Source: an uncultured Mailhella sp. | Lineage (GTDB): Bacteria; Desulfobacterota; Desulfovibrionia; Desulfovibrionales; Desulfovibrionaceae | NCBI GenBank assembly: GCA_944324085.1 | Contig: CALUUX010000061.1 | Span: 1-39,823, forward strand | Direction of reading: 5' to 3' | DNA: 39,823 bases | Shown: one piece after another, positions 32,895-39,823 of the stretch | Position numbering within the stretch: position 1 is the stretch's first letter | Layout of the letters: each line of letters begins with the position of its first letter | Notes under the pieces: generated by a model | Database searches by the model: none | What the model was told of the DNA's origin: nothing | Seen by the model: only the letters and a program-made list of their open reading frames with translations | Made by a program: the position numbers and the translations under genes

Positions 32895-33020
32895 CTCCAT
32901 CCGCCGACGCCCGCCCACCGCGTCGAACCTTCGCCAGGACGGAATGGTTGACTTTTTTCTTCCCGTCGTGAATCATCGCGCGAATTGTGTTCCCCACCCT
33001 TTTCCCGACGAGGCCCGCGC

Positions 33021-34430
33021 ATGGAGTTTCTTGAAAGCATAGTCACCGCCGCCAACGACGTTCTGTGGTCCTACGTTCTGGTCGTCATGCTGATCGCCCT
33101 GGGATTATGGTTCAGCCTGCGGACGGGCTTCGTCCAGCTCCGCATGGTCCGCGAAATGATCCGTCTGCTGAAAGAAGGCGTCAGCCACGACGGCGATCGC
33201 GCCCACATCAGCTCCTTTCAGGCATTCTGCATAAGCACGGCTTCCCGCGTGGGCGTGGGCAACATCGCGGGCATCGCCATCGCCATCATGACCGGCGGCC
33301 CCGGCGCCATTTTCTGGATGTGGGTCATCGCCGTCATCGGCGCGGCCTCGGGCTTCACGGAAAGCACTCTCGCGCAGATATACAAGGTTCGCGATCCGAA
33401 AACGTTCGGCTTCCGCGGCGGTCCGGCCTACTACATCCGCAACTGTCTGGGCAGCCGAAAAGCGGCGGCTCTCTTCGCCGTGCTCATTTCCGTGACCTTC
33501 GGGCTCTGCTTCAACTCCGTGCAGTCCAACACCATCGCCATTTCCCTGAACGCCACCTTCGGCCTCGATCGCGCGGCGGCCGGAGCCTTCGTCACCGTGC
33601 TTTCGGCCGTCGTCATCTTCGGCGGACTCAAGCGCATCGCCCATCTCAGCAGCTGGCTTGTGCCCATCATGGCTTCCCTGTACCTGCTGCTTGCCCTCGT
33701 CATCGCGCTCATGAACGTCACGCATCTGCCCGCCATGTTCGCCTCCATTGTGTATCAGGCCTTTTGCCCCGACGCCGCCGTGGGCGGCATAGGCGCGGCC
33801 ATACTCACGGGCGCGAAACGCGGACTCTTTTCCAACGAAGCCGGCATGGGTTCCGTGCCCAACGCCGCGGCCACGGCCTTTGTGTCTCATCCCGTCAAGC
33901 AGGGGCTTGTGCAGGCTCTCGGCGTGTTCGTGGACACGCTGCTCGTTTGCACGGCCTCGGCCTGCATCGTGCTGCTCTTCGACGGCTACGCAGACTCCGG
34001 CAAAACCGGCATCGAACTCGTGCAGCTGGCCCTCGCCCAGCATCTGGGCGGCTTTGCGGGCGCGCTGCTGTCCGTCATGGTGTTCATGTTCGCCTTCAGC
34101 TCCATTGCCGGCAATTACTACTACGGCGAGAGCAACATCCAATTCTTCAGCGAAAAACCCATCTATCTGCTGGCGTTCCGCGTCATGGTGGTGGCCATGG
34201 TGGCGTTCGGTTCCGTGGCGGAACTGCCCTTCGTGTGGAACCTCGCCGATCTGTTCATGGCTCTTATGGCCATTGTCAACCTGATCGCCATCACGCTGCT
34301 CGGCCGAAACGCGTTCCTCGCGCTCAAAGATTATCGGGATCAGAAAAAAGCCGGCGTGGCCGACCCTGTCTTCCACCCCGAAAAGCTCGTCGACAAACGC
34401 GGCATAGAAGCCTGGGGCGACAACGCCTGA
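33021..34430 (+). CDS. AGCS-family sodium:alanine/glycine symporter
   Basis: A 469-residue polytopic transporter (about 11 helices) of the alanine or glycine:cation symporter family. Signatures: STASRVGVGNIAGIAIAIMTGGPGAIFWMW (the family signature region near 76-105), KVRDPKTFGFRGGPAYYI, and AGMGSVPNAAATAFVSHPVKQGLVQ. It imports a small neutral amino acid with sodium. GAGG lies a little upstream of ATG 33021. Monocistronic with a terminator at 34472-34497. Confidence 0.93.
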   Translation: MEFLESIVTAANDVLWSYVLVVMLIALGLWFSLRTGFVQLRMVREMIRLLKEGVSHDGDRAHISSFQAFCISTASRVGVGNIAGIAIAIMTGGPGAIFWMWVIAVIGAASGFTESTLAQIYKVRDPKTFGFRGGPAYYIRNCLGSRKAAALFAVLISVTFGLCFNSVQSNTIAISLNATFGLDRAAAGAFVTVLSAVVIFGGLKRIAHLSSWLVPIMASLYLLLALVIALMNVTHLPAMFASIVYQAFCPDAAVGGIGAAILTGAKRGLFSNEAGMGSVPNAAATAFVSHPVKQGLVQALGVFVDTLLVCTASACIVLLFDGYADSGKTGIELVQLALAQHLGGFAGALLSVMVFMFAFSSIAGNYYYGESNIQFFSEKPIYLLAFRVMVVAMVAFGSVAELPFVWNLADLFMALMAIVNLIAITLLGRNAFLALKDYRDQKKAGVADPVFHPEKLVDKRGIEAWGDNA

Positions 34431-34471
34431 TGGTGATCCCGCTTCACGTTGGGGGACCCTCTTGCGATAAA

Positions 34472-34497
34472 GACGGAACGCCTTTTCCGTCCTTTTC
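34472..34497 (+). terminator. intrinsic terminator after the AGCS symporter
   Basis: GACGGAA (34472-34478) and TTCCGTC (34485-34491) with a 6-base loop, followed by CTTTTCT. Confidence 0.8.
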
Positions 34498-34517
34498 TCG
34501 ACGAGCGGGAAAACAGA

Positions 34518-34548
34518 TTGACAAGCCGACGACGCAATGAAATATTTT
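34518..34548 (+). promoter_or_regulatory. possible promoter of the Crp/Fnr-type regulator
   Basis: TTGACA (34518-34523) and TATTTT (34543-34548) with a long 19-base spacer. The -35 is perfect but the spacing is suboptimal. Confidence 0.3.
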
Positions 34549-34591
34549 CAGGCATCACCCTTCCTGCGTCACGAGCCAAGAGACATTCATC

Positions 34592-35368
34592 ATGAAGAGC
34601 GACTCCATGAAGAAGTTTTCTCCCCCCTCGACGAGTCCCTTCGGATCCTCTGCGGGCCGCGCTCAGAAAACCGCGCTTCCCGACATAGAATCCTGCCGAC
34701 GGTATCTGCTTCCGTTCAGCACGGAAATCTCCGAACCGCGAGGCTCCAAACTCAGGATCAACCGGGTCTACTATCTGCTTGACGGATGCGTCACGCTGAC
34801 GGCTCTGTCCGCCGTAGGCGGATATCATTCCCTTATCTATTTTCATCCCGGCGATCTGCTCAGCTTCATTCCTTCCGTCAATCAGGCCTACGCCATTCCT
34901 CACGACGCCTTCGACTTTCTTCTCTACAACGAATCCCTGACCATGGTGACCAAAACGCCCTGTCGCCTCGTCTGCACGGAGCACAGGGAATTCATGCAGC
35001 ACATGAATGAAGAACCGCTGCACACGTTGCTCATCCGCGGCCTGGCCGGAAATCTCATGAAGATCATCGTCCAGTCCGTCAACAACAGCACGCTTCCGGC
35101 TACGGTCAGAGTCTGCCGCATGCTTTCCGTCTTCATGGAGCCTGAGCCGCCGCACGCCCTTCCCCGCTACCTGACCCACACGGAAATCGCCGGGCATCTT
35201 TCCATGCACGTCATGACCGTCACAAAGATCTTTCAGTCGCTGCGCAAGGCGGGCGTTCTCGGCAGAACGCGAGGCGTCGCCTTCATCAAGGATCCCGACG
35301 CGCTCCTGAACCTCGCCTCCCAGCACAGTCAGCTCTCCTACCGCCCCCTGCCCGCCGACGGAAACTAA
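34592..35368 (+). CDS. Crp/Fnr-family transcriptional regulator
   Basis: A 258-residue regulator. Residues about 30-150 are a cyclic-nucleotide-binding-type beta-roll (LRINRVYYLLDGCVTLTALS, FHPGDLLSF) without the Arg-Ala cAMP motif or an Fnr-type N-terminal Cys cluster, so the ligand is unknown. A dimerisation helix follows, then the winged helix-turn-helix at about 196-235 (LTHTEIAGHLSMHVMTVTKIFQSLRKAGVL). Recognition-helix residues SMHVMTVTKI differ from the Crp/Fnr set, so its DNA site should differ too. The next gene is the DASS transporter, with a Crp-spaced inverted repeat at 35572-35591. The ribosome site before ATG 34592 is weak (AAGAGA). Confidence 0.85.
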   Translation: MKSDSMKKFSPPSTSPFGSSAGRAQKTALPDIESCRRYLLPFSTEISEPRGSKLRINRVYYLLDGCVTLTALSAVGGYHSLIYFHPGDLLSFIPSVNQAYAIPHDAFDFLLYNESLTMVTKTPCRLVCTEHREFMQHMNEEPLHTLLIRGLAGNLMKIIVQSVNNSTLPATVRVCRMLSVFMEPEPPHALPRYLTHTEIAGHLSMHVMTVTKIFQSLRKAGVLGRTRGVAFIKDPDALLNLASQHSQLSYRPLPADGN

Positions 35369-35548
35369 TTTCCGCGAGCGGACGCTTTTTCCTTCCCCCG
35401 CTGTCCCTTCGACACGCTCCGCCCCTCGCGTCTCTTATAACGCGCTATTTTTCACAAAAAAAAGTAACGCCGCAAACTTTTCCTACCAAAACACGACGTT
35501 GCCCTGCCGCAAGCGGCGTTTTGCGCCCTGAATCGGACTTTCTTTCCT

Positions 35549-35566
35549 CAAAAAATGAGAATTTTT
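35549..35566. repeat. second copy of the 18-bp sequence found at 4343-4360
   Basis: CAAAAAATGAGAATTTTT, identical to the copy upstream of activator 2; the AAAAAT-GAGA-ATTTTT core is symmetric. Here it is immediately upstream of the Crp-like box. Confidence 0.5.
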
Positions 35567-35571
35567 TTCAG

Positions 35572-35591
35572 AAACTAGTTTAGACTAGTTT
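35572..35591. promoter_or_regulatory. Crp/Fnr-spaced inverted repeat AAACTAG-N6-CTAGTTT
   Basis: Seven-base perfect arms with the 6-base centre typical of Crp-type sites. Its centre (35581.5) is 41.5 bases upstream of the start predicted from TATGCT at 35611-35616, the class II activation position. Alternatively the following T-run makes it a weak hairpin terminator. Confidence 0.55.
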
Positions 35592-35723
35592 TTTTTATCC
35601 ACCTTCTCTCTATGCTACCTACTATCGTAGAAGTGTGAGTGTGAAAAGTATCCCAATATTTCAACACTCCGGTTTTTCAGGCAAAAATCGCCATTTTTCT
35701 TCTCTCCTCAGATGGGGGTAAGC

Positions 35724-37259
35724 ATGTCTTCCACAAAGAAACTTCCTCTTTCCGTCATCATTCATACCGTCATCGGCATCGGGCTCATGTTCCTTGGGCA
35801 CTTTCTCCCATGCCCTTCCCTGAGCGTGCCCGTCAACGACGCGCTCGTGGCGGCCGGATTTCCCGTGGTGGACGGCAACTCCATCATCACCATCACCCGC
35901 ATGGGCATGGTCAACGCCATGATCTTTCTCGGCGTGGTGTATCTCTGGACCTTCGTCGACACGCTCTGGCCATGCTTCCTCGGCGTGCTCATGCTGGCCT
36001 TCAGCGGCTTCACGCCCGCGCCAAAGGTGCTCAGCTCCTTCCTGGGCAACCCCATGGTGGTCATGATCTTCTTCACCCTGTGCTTCGCCACCGCTCTCAT
36101 CAAGAGCAACGTTTCCGCCTGGTTCGCGCAGTGGATTCTCCGCCGGGATTTCATCATAGGCCGCCCGTGGGTCTTCACCGGCGTCATCCTGCTGGCCACC
36201 TACTTCCTGGCCTTCTTTGAACAGACCTCCATCTGTTTCCTCATCTGGCCCGTGATGTACACCATTTTCGATCAGGTGGGCTTCAAACGCGGCGACAAAT
36301 ACGTCGCCGTCATGCTGGTCTACATCATTATCATGTCCCTGCTTTCCTTCGCGTCGGATCCGTTCAAAACCGGCGCGTTCCTCCTGCTCGGCAACCTCTG
36401 GAGCATGGCGGCCAACAACCCCGGCATGAACATTCCCGCGCTGCCCGCCGCTTCCTACTTCTGCTTCGCGCTCGTCATCTCTCTGATTTCCATAGCCGGC
36501 CTGCTGTTCGCCATGCGCTTCATCTTCCGCGTGGACGTCTCCCCTCTGCTCAAGCTCGATCCTGAAGTGCTGCGCCGCGAACCTCTGCTTCCCATGACCG
36601 GCTATCAGATCGGCGTTCTCGTGGCCTTCGCCCTGTTCGCCTGCTGGATTCTGCTGCCCGGCATCATCGGCAAGGACAACGCCGTCGGCGCGTTCCTCAG
36701 CAAAAACTCGCTGCTCGCGCCTTTGTTCGCCCTCTTCCTCGTGGGCTTCGTCCACCTGCGCGGAAAACCCATCGCCGATCTCAGCGAAACCGCCTCCGTC
36801 TATCCCTGGCGCATCTTCCTGCTCATCGCCGTGGCCATGCTGCTCGGCGACGCCATGACCGGCAAGGGCACCAACGTCACCATCTTTATGGAATACGTCC
36901 TGCGCAACGCGCTCTCCGGCTTCGGCTATGTGCCGCTGTGCGTGGCCGTCATTCTGCTGGGCATCGTCTGTACCAACTTCTGCAACTCCGTGGTGCTCGG
37001 TCTCGTGCTCACGCCCGTGCTGCTCGCCATGTGCAACGCCTTCGGCATGAACGCCGGCCCGCTTATGGCCTGCTTCATCTACGCCGTGCTCATCGCCGCC
37101 TGCACGCCTGCGGCGTCCCCCTTCGCGGCCATGCTCTTCGGCAACAGCCGCTGGCTGTCCCCGAGGGAAATCGTCACCTACAGCGTGTCCGCCTCGCTGC
37201 TCATCGCCGGCGTCATCATCGTGGTGGGCATTCCTCTGGCCATGCTCATCTTTGGATAA
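35724..37259 (+). CDS. DASS/SLC13-type anion transporter
   Basis: A 511-residue membrane protein with about 12-13 helices of the divalent-anion:sodium symporter/ion-transporter superfamily. Duplicated halves are visible: SFLGNPMVVMIFFTLCFATALIK in the first, and NVTIFMEYVLRNALSG followed by TNFCNSVVLGLVLTP and CTPAASPFAAMLFGNSRWLS in the second, corresponding to the SNT/CTP-like anion-binding loops of the family. Known substrates are di- and tricarboxylates or sulfate. GGGGGT lies upstream of ATG 35724; ATG 35712 lacks a ribosome site. It heads a run of trxB, trxA and assT, so an organosulfate or sulfate substrate is plausible by context. Confidence 0.88.
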   Translation: MSSTKKLPLSVIIHTVIGIGLMFLGHFLPCPSLSVPVNDALVAAGFPVVDGNSIITITRMGMVNAMIFLGVVYLWTFVDTLWPCFLGVLMLAFSGFTPAPKVLSSFLGNPMVVMIFFTLCFATALIKSNVSAWFAQWILRRDFIIGRPWVFTGVILLATYFLAFFEQTSICFLIWPVMYTIFDQVGFKRGDKYVAVMLVYIIIMSLLSFASDPFKTGAFLLLGNLWSMAANNPGMNIPALPAASYFCFALVISLISIAGLLFAMRFIFRVDVSPLLKLDPEVLRREPLLPMTGYQIGVLVAFALFACWILLPGIIGKDNAVGAFLSKNSLLAPLFALFLVGFVHLRGKPIADLSETASVYPWRIFLLIAVAMLLGDAMTGKGTNVTIFMEYVLRNALSGFGYVPLCVAVILLGIVCTNFCNSVVLGLVLTPVLLAMCNAFGMNAGPLMACFIYAVLIAACTPAASPFAAMLFGNSRWLSPREIVTYSVSASLLIAGVIIVVGIPLAMLIFG

Positions 37260-37363
37260 CCTGTCCCTTGCGACGCATTCCCTCCGTCCGGCGGAAAACG
37301 CCGAACAAGCCCGAGAAACCCCCTCTTTCCGAATACGCGAACGAAAAACGAAGGAGCCCTTCC

Positions 37364-38293
37364 ATGAATACCAAATATGACGTCATTATTGTGGGCGGCG
37401 GCCCCGCCGGCCTCACGGCTTCCATCTACGCCGTGCGCGCCAACATGAAAACGCTGGTGCTGGATAAACTCGCCCCCGGCGGACAGATCATCAACACCAA
37501 CGAGATCGCCAACTACACCGGATTCGGCGCCATCAACGGCGCGGAACTCGCCATCAAAATGTTCGAACACTCCCAGGAAGTGGGCGCGGAGTTCGACTAC
37601 AAAACCGTGACCGCCATCGTGGATGAAGGCGACGTGAAAAAGGTCGTCTGCCTCGAGGACGACGCCGTGTACGAAGCCTCCGCCGTCATCATCGCTACCG
37701 GCACGCGGCCCCGCCGTCTCCACATTCCCGGCGAGGAAAACTTCACCGGCGCGGGCATCAGCTGGTGCGCCATCTGCGACGGCGCCCAGTACCGCGGCAA
37801 GGACGTCGTGGTCATCGGCGGCGGCAATTCCGCGGTGGAAGAATCCATCTATCTCGCCGGCATCGTGAACAAGCTCACCATCGTGACCATGTTCGACCTC
37901 ACGGCCGACCCCATTGTCTGCGACAAGCTGCGCGCCATGCCCAACGTGACCATCTATCCGTATCAGGACGTGCTGGAATTTCTCGGCTCGGACAAACTCG
38001 AAGGCGTGCGCTTCAAGTCCACGAAGGAAGACGCCACGGAACGCACCGTCACCTGCGACGGCGTGTTCGAATACATAGGTCTCGAACCCACCGCCTCCTT
38101 CTGCGCCGACCTCGGCATCCTCGACCGCACCGGCTGCATTGTGACCGACGCCGCCATGGCCACGTCCCGCCCCGGCATCTTCGCCGCCGGCGACATCATC
38201 GTGAAGGGCCTGCGTCAGGTGGCCACCGCCTGCGGCGACGGAGCCGTGGCCGCGAATTCCGCCTCCAAATATGTTGAAAAGCTGAGAGGTTAG
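37364..38293 (+). CDS. trxB: thioredoxin reductase
   Basis: A 309-residue low-molecular-weight TrxR. FAD motif VGGGPAGLTASIYA at 9-22, GGQIINTNEI, the redox-active CAIC in SWCAICDGAQYRG (near 136-139), NAD(P)-binding VIGGGNSAVEE, and the closing GIFAAGDIIVKGLRQVATACGDGA block. It reduces the thioredoxin encoded 60 bases downstream. Strong AAGGAG site. The frame is open upstream inside the transporter gene, but ATG 37364 is clearly the family start. Confidence 0.95.
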   Translation: MNTKYDVIIVGGGPAGLTASIYAVRANMKTLVLDKLAPGGQIINTNEIANYTGFGAINGAELAIKMFEHSQEVGAEFDYKTVTAIVDEGDVKKVVCLEDDAVYEASAVIIATGTRPRRLHIPGEENFTGAGISWCAICDGAQYRGKDVVVIGGGNSAVEESIYLAGIVNKLTIVTMFDLTADPIVCDKLRAMPNVTIYPYQDVLEFLGSDKLEGVRFKSTKEDATERTVTCDGVFEYIGLEPTASFCADLGILDRTGCIVTDAAMATSRPGIFAAGDIIVKGLRQVATACGDGAVAANSASKYVEKLRG

Positions 38294-38353
38294 CCCTCTT
38301 TTTACGCACGGAACGCCGTTCCGCAACACTCATTTTTCCAAGGAGACTTCCCC

Positions 38354-38665
38354 ATGATCAAAGAAATCGACACCGCAGCCTACGACGGCATGGACAAGTC
38401 CGGCGTCATGCTGGTGGAATTTTATTCCAAGACCTGCGGCCCCTGCAAAATGCTTTCCTTCGTGCTCAAGGACATCGACAAAAACGATCCCGACTTCCGC
38501 ATCTTCACCGTGGACTTCGACGCCAATCAGGACCTCAAGGAACGCTGCGGCGTGAAAGGCTTCCCCACCATGCTCTTCATGAAGGACGGCGTGGAAGTTT
38601 CCCGTCTCGAAGGACTGAAGCAGAAGCCCGCCATCGTTCAGGAAATCGAAAAGCTCAAAGCCTAA
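38354..38665 (+). CDS. trxA: thioredoxin
   Basis: A 103-residue thioredoxin-fold protein with active site TCGPCK at about 27-32 (Thr replaces the usual Trp before CGPC), EFYSKTCGPCKML, the buried Asp strand VDFDAN and cis-Pro loop GFPTMLF. No signal peptide, so cytoplasmic. AAGGAG precedes the ATG. Lies between trxB and the arylsulfate sulfotransferase with short gaps of 60 and 43 bases, hence probably co-transcribed. Confidence 0.94.
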   Translation: MIKEIDTAAYDGMDKSGVMLVEFYSKTCGPCKMLSFVLKDIDKNDPDFRIFTVDFDANQDLKERCGVKGFPTMLFMKDGVEVSRLEGLKQKPAIVQEIEKLKA

Positions 38666-38708
38666 CTTCCGCACATTCAACACGTAGAACGCCGAAAGGA
38701 GTCCAGTC

Positions 38709-39823
38709 ATGAGCAGTAAAGTGACGCACACCTACAACGATCACCTCATCACTCGCCAGAATCGCGCCGAGAAGGAATTCCTTGCCGCCTTTGAAGCGGA
38801 AAAACCCACGCTCGAAAACGCCCATGTTCTGGTCAACCCCTACTTCATCAACCCGCTCTGCGCGCTGATCCTCTTCAAGAGCGAAAAGCCCGCCACCGCC
38901 ACCATGACCATCCACGGCAAGCGCAATGACCGCGAAAACATCGTTCACACCTTCCCCGAAGGCACCGACCACTTCATTCCGGTCATCGGCCTCTACGAAG
39001 GCATGGCCACCCGCGTGACCGTGGAACTTTCCACCGGCGAAAAGAACACCTTCGCCATCCAGTCCCAGCCTCTGCCCGAAGACGTGTGCCGCTGCCGCAA
39101 CATCAACACGTCCATGGACTACTTCGGCAACAATTTCATGTTCCTCACCCCGGCCGGCAAGAACCTCCCCACCGCCTACGACTACATGGGCGACATCCGC
39201 TGGCTGCTCACCGAAAACACCATGTTCGACATCAAGCGCGTGAAGAACGGCAACATCATGACCGGCTCCCACCGCTTCTGCCACATGCCCTACTGCTCCA
39301 CGGGCCTCATCGAACTGAACCTGCTCGGCAAGATCTACAAGGAATTCCGCATGCCGGGCAACTATCATCACGATCACTTCGAAATGCCCGACGGCAACAT
39401 TCTCGCCCTCACCCAGGACTTCACCACGAGCACCGTGGAAGACATGATAGCCCTGCTCGACCGCGAAACCGGCGAAGTGCTCCGCACCTGGGACTACAAG
39501 ACCTTCCTGCCCCAGAACGTGGCCGGTTCCGGCTCCCAGGACGCCCACGACTGGTTCCACAACAACGCCCTGTGGTACAACGACAAGAACAAGACCATCA
39601 CCATTTCCGGCCGTCATCAGGACGCCATCGTCAACTTCGACTACGAAACCAGCAAGCTCAACTGGATCATCGGCGACCCCGAAACCTGGCCCGAAAACAT
39701 GCAGAAGTACTTCTTCAAGCCCGTGGGCGACGTGGCCAACTTCGACTGGCAGTATGAACAGCACGCCTGCGTGGTCTGCCCCGACGGCGACATCATGTGC
39801 TTCGACAACGGTCAGTACCGCTC
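38709..39823 (+). CDS. assT: arylsulfate sulfotransferase (ASST), 3'-truncated by window end
   Basis: The first 371 codons of a PAPS-independent arylsulfate sulfotransferase, which moves sulfate between phenolic donors and acceptors. Residues about 1-120 form the N-terminal beta domain; the beta-propeller then follows (FEMPDGNILALTQD, DRETGEVLRTWDY and similar blades). Probable active-site residues are H221 or H223 (NYHHDHFE), H284 (DWFHNNALWY), R302 (SGRHQD) and the sulfo-accepting H352 (EQHACVV). The H284-R302 spacing of 18 equals H356-R374 of the uropathogenic E. coli enzyme. There is no signal peptide, unlike the periplasmic E. coli AssT. Cysteines are numerous (C127, C129, C191, C196, C354, C357, C364). 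AAAGGAGT lies upstream of the ATG. Downstream of an anion transporter, trxB and trxA. Confidence 0.9.
   Translation, partial: MSSKVTHTYNDHLITRQNRAEKEFLAAFEAEKPTLENAHVLVNPYFINPLCALILFKSEKPATATMTIHGKRNDRENIVHTFPEGTDHFIPVIGLYEGMATRVTVELSTGEKNTFAIQSQPLPEDVCRCRNINTSMDYFGNNFMFLTPAGKNLPTAYDYMGDIRWLLTENTMFDIKRVKNGNIMTGSHRFCHMPYCSTGLIELNLLGKIYKEFRMPGNYHHDHFEMPDGNILALTQDFTTSTVEDMIALLDRETGEVLRTWDYKTFLPQNVAGSGSQDAHDWFHNNALWYNDKNKTITISGRHQDAIVNFDYETSKLNWIIGDPETWPENMQKYFFKPVGDVANFDWQYEQHACVVCPDGDIMCFDNGQYR

Larger units (their letters stand above)
35369..35723. other. 355-bp regulatory region upstream of the DASS transporter
   Basis: No gene is seen. It holds a short GC hairpin followed by GTTTT at 35506-35521 (possible terminator of the regulator gene), the 18-bp shared sequence at 35549-35566 and the Crp-like inverted repeat at 35572-35591 with a -10-like TATGCT at 35611-35616. 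Confidence 0.65.

Noticed and set aside
35572..35598. Intrinsic terminator from ACTAG arms plus T-run
   Set aside because: The stem would be AT-rich and weak and is 200 bases past the regulator stop; an operator fits position and spacing better, although not excluded.

Overview
The window reads as chromosomal DNA of a GC-rich, strictly anaerobic deltaproteobacterium, most likely a gut-type Desulfovibrionaceae (Bilophila/Mailhella/Desulfovibrio-like). The evidence is sigma-54 activators with matching -24/-12 promoters, an APS-reductase-like flavoprotein/ferredoxin pair, a fused BioD-BioA, a ferredoxin-type oxidoreductase with a flavodoxin domain, an iron-sulfur Old Yellow Enzyme, and an arylsulfate sulfotransferase locus. 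The genus is an inference. I saw no rRNA, tRNA, CRISPR array, insertion sequence or phage gene.

Layout. 1-5936: two mirror-image sigma-54 modules. In each, an enhancer-binding activator is divergent from a target with an almost identical promoter. Target 1 is a truncated alkaline-phosphatase/phosphodiesterase-family gene. Target 2 is a small 4Fe-4S protein plus an AprA/fumarate-reductase-like flavoprotein. 6384-9564: polar amino-acid ABC importer (ATPase, binding protein, two permeases). 9923-14630: MATE exporter, then on the minus strand NhaC antiporter, D-lactate-type dehydrogenase and a DUF554 membrane protein. 14780-15358: periplasmic cyclophilin. 15458-18825: minus-strand metal-pump operon (small membrane protein, P-type ATPase with an SCA motif, HMA-like protein, small membrane protein) behind a tandemly duplicated promoter/operator. 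19270-21207: Fe-S/FAD Old Yellow Enzyme-type reductase. 21285-26575: biotin locus (bioB, bioDA, a frameshifted sodium:solute symporter) divergent from birA, with a BirA-like operator between. 26712-27458: flavodoxin/ferredoxin protein. 27562-32385: envelope-modification locus in which an overlapping response regulator-histidine kinase-PAP2 phosphatase operon is divergent from an LTA-synthase/phosphoglycerol-transferase-like sulfatase-fold enzyme, with three GTTAC-N5-GTTAC direct repeats between. 32481-34430: small EamA-type transporter and AGCS amino-acid:sodium symporter. 34592-39823: Crp/Fnr-type regulator, a DASS/SLC13 anion transporter with a Crp-like box upstream, thioredoxin reductase, thioredoxin, and an arylsulfate sulfotransferase without signal peptide, cut by the window end.

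Most interesting: (a) the paired sigma-54 modules driving a miniature AprBA-like pair; (b) the metal-pump operon whose 28-bp promoter/operator unit is repeated; (c) the two-component/PAP2/LtaS-like locus with its own direct-repeat operator set; (d) the putative cytoplasmic arylsulfate-sulfotransferase/thioredoxin/anion-transporter locus. Functions are read from motifs and context by eye; no database search was possible.
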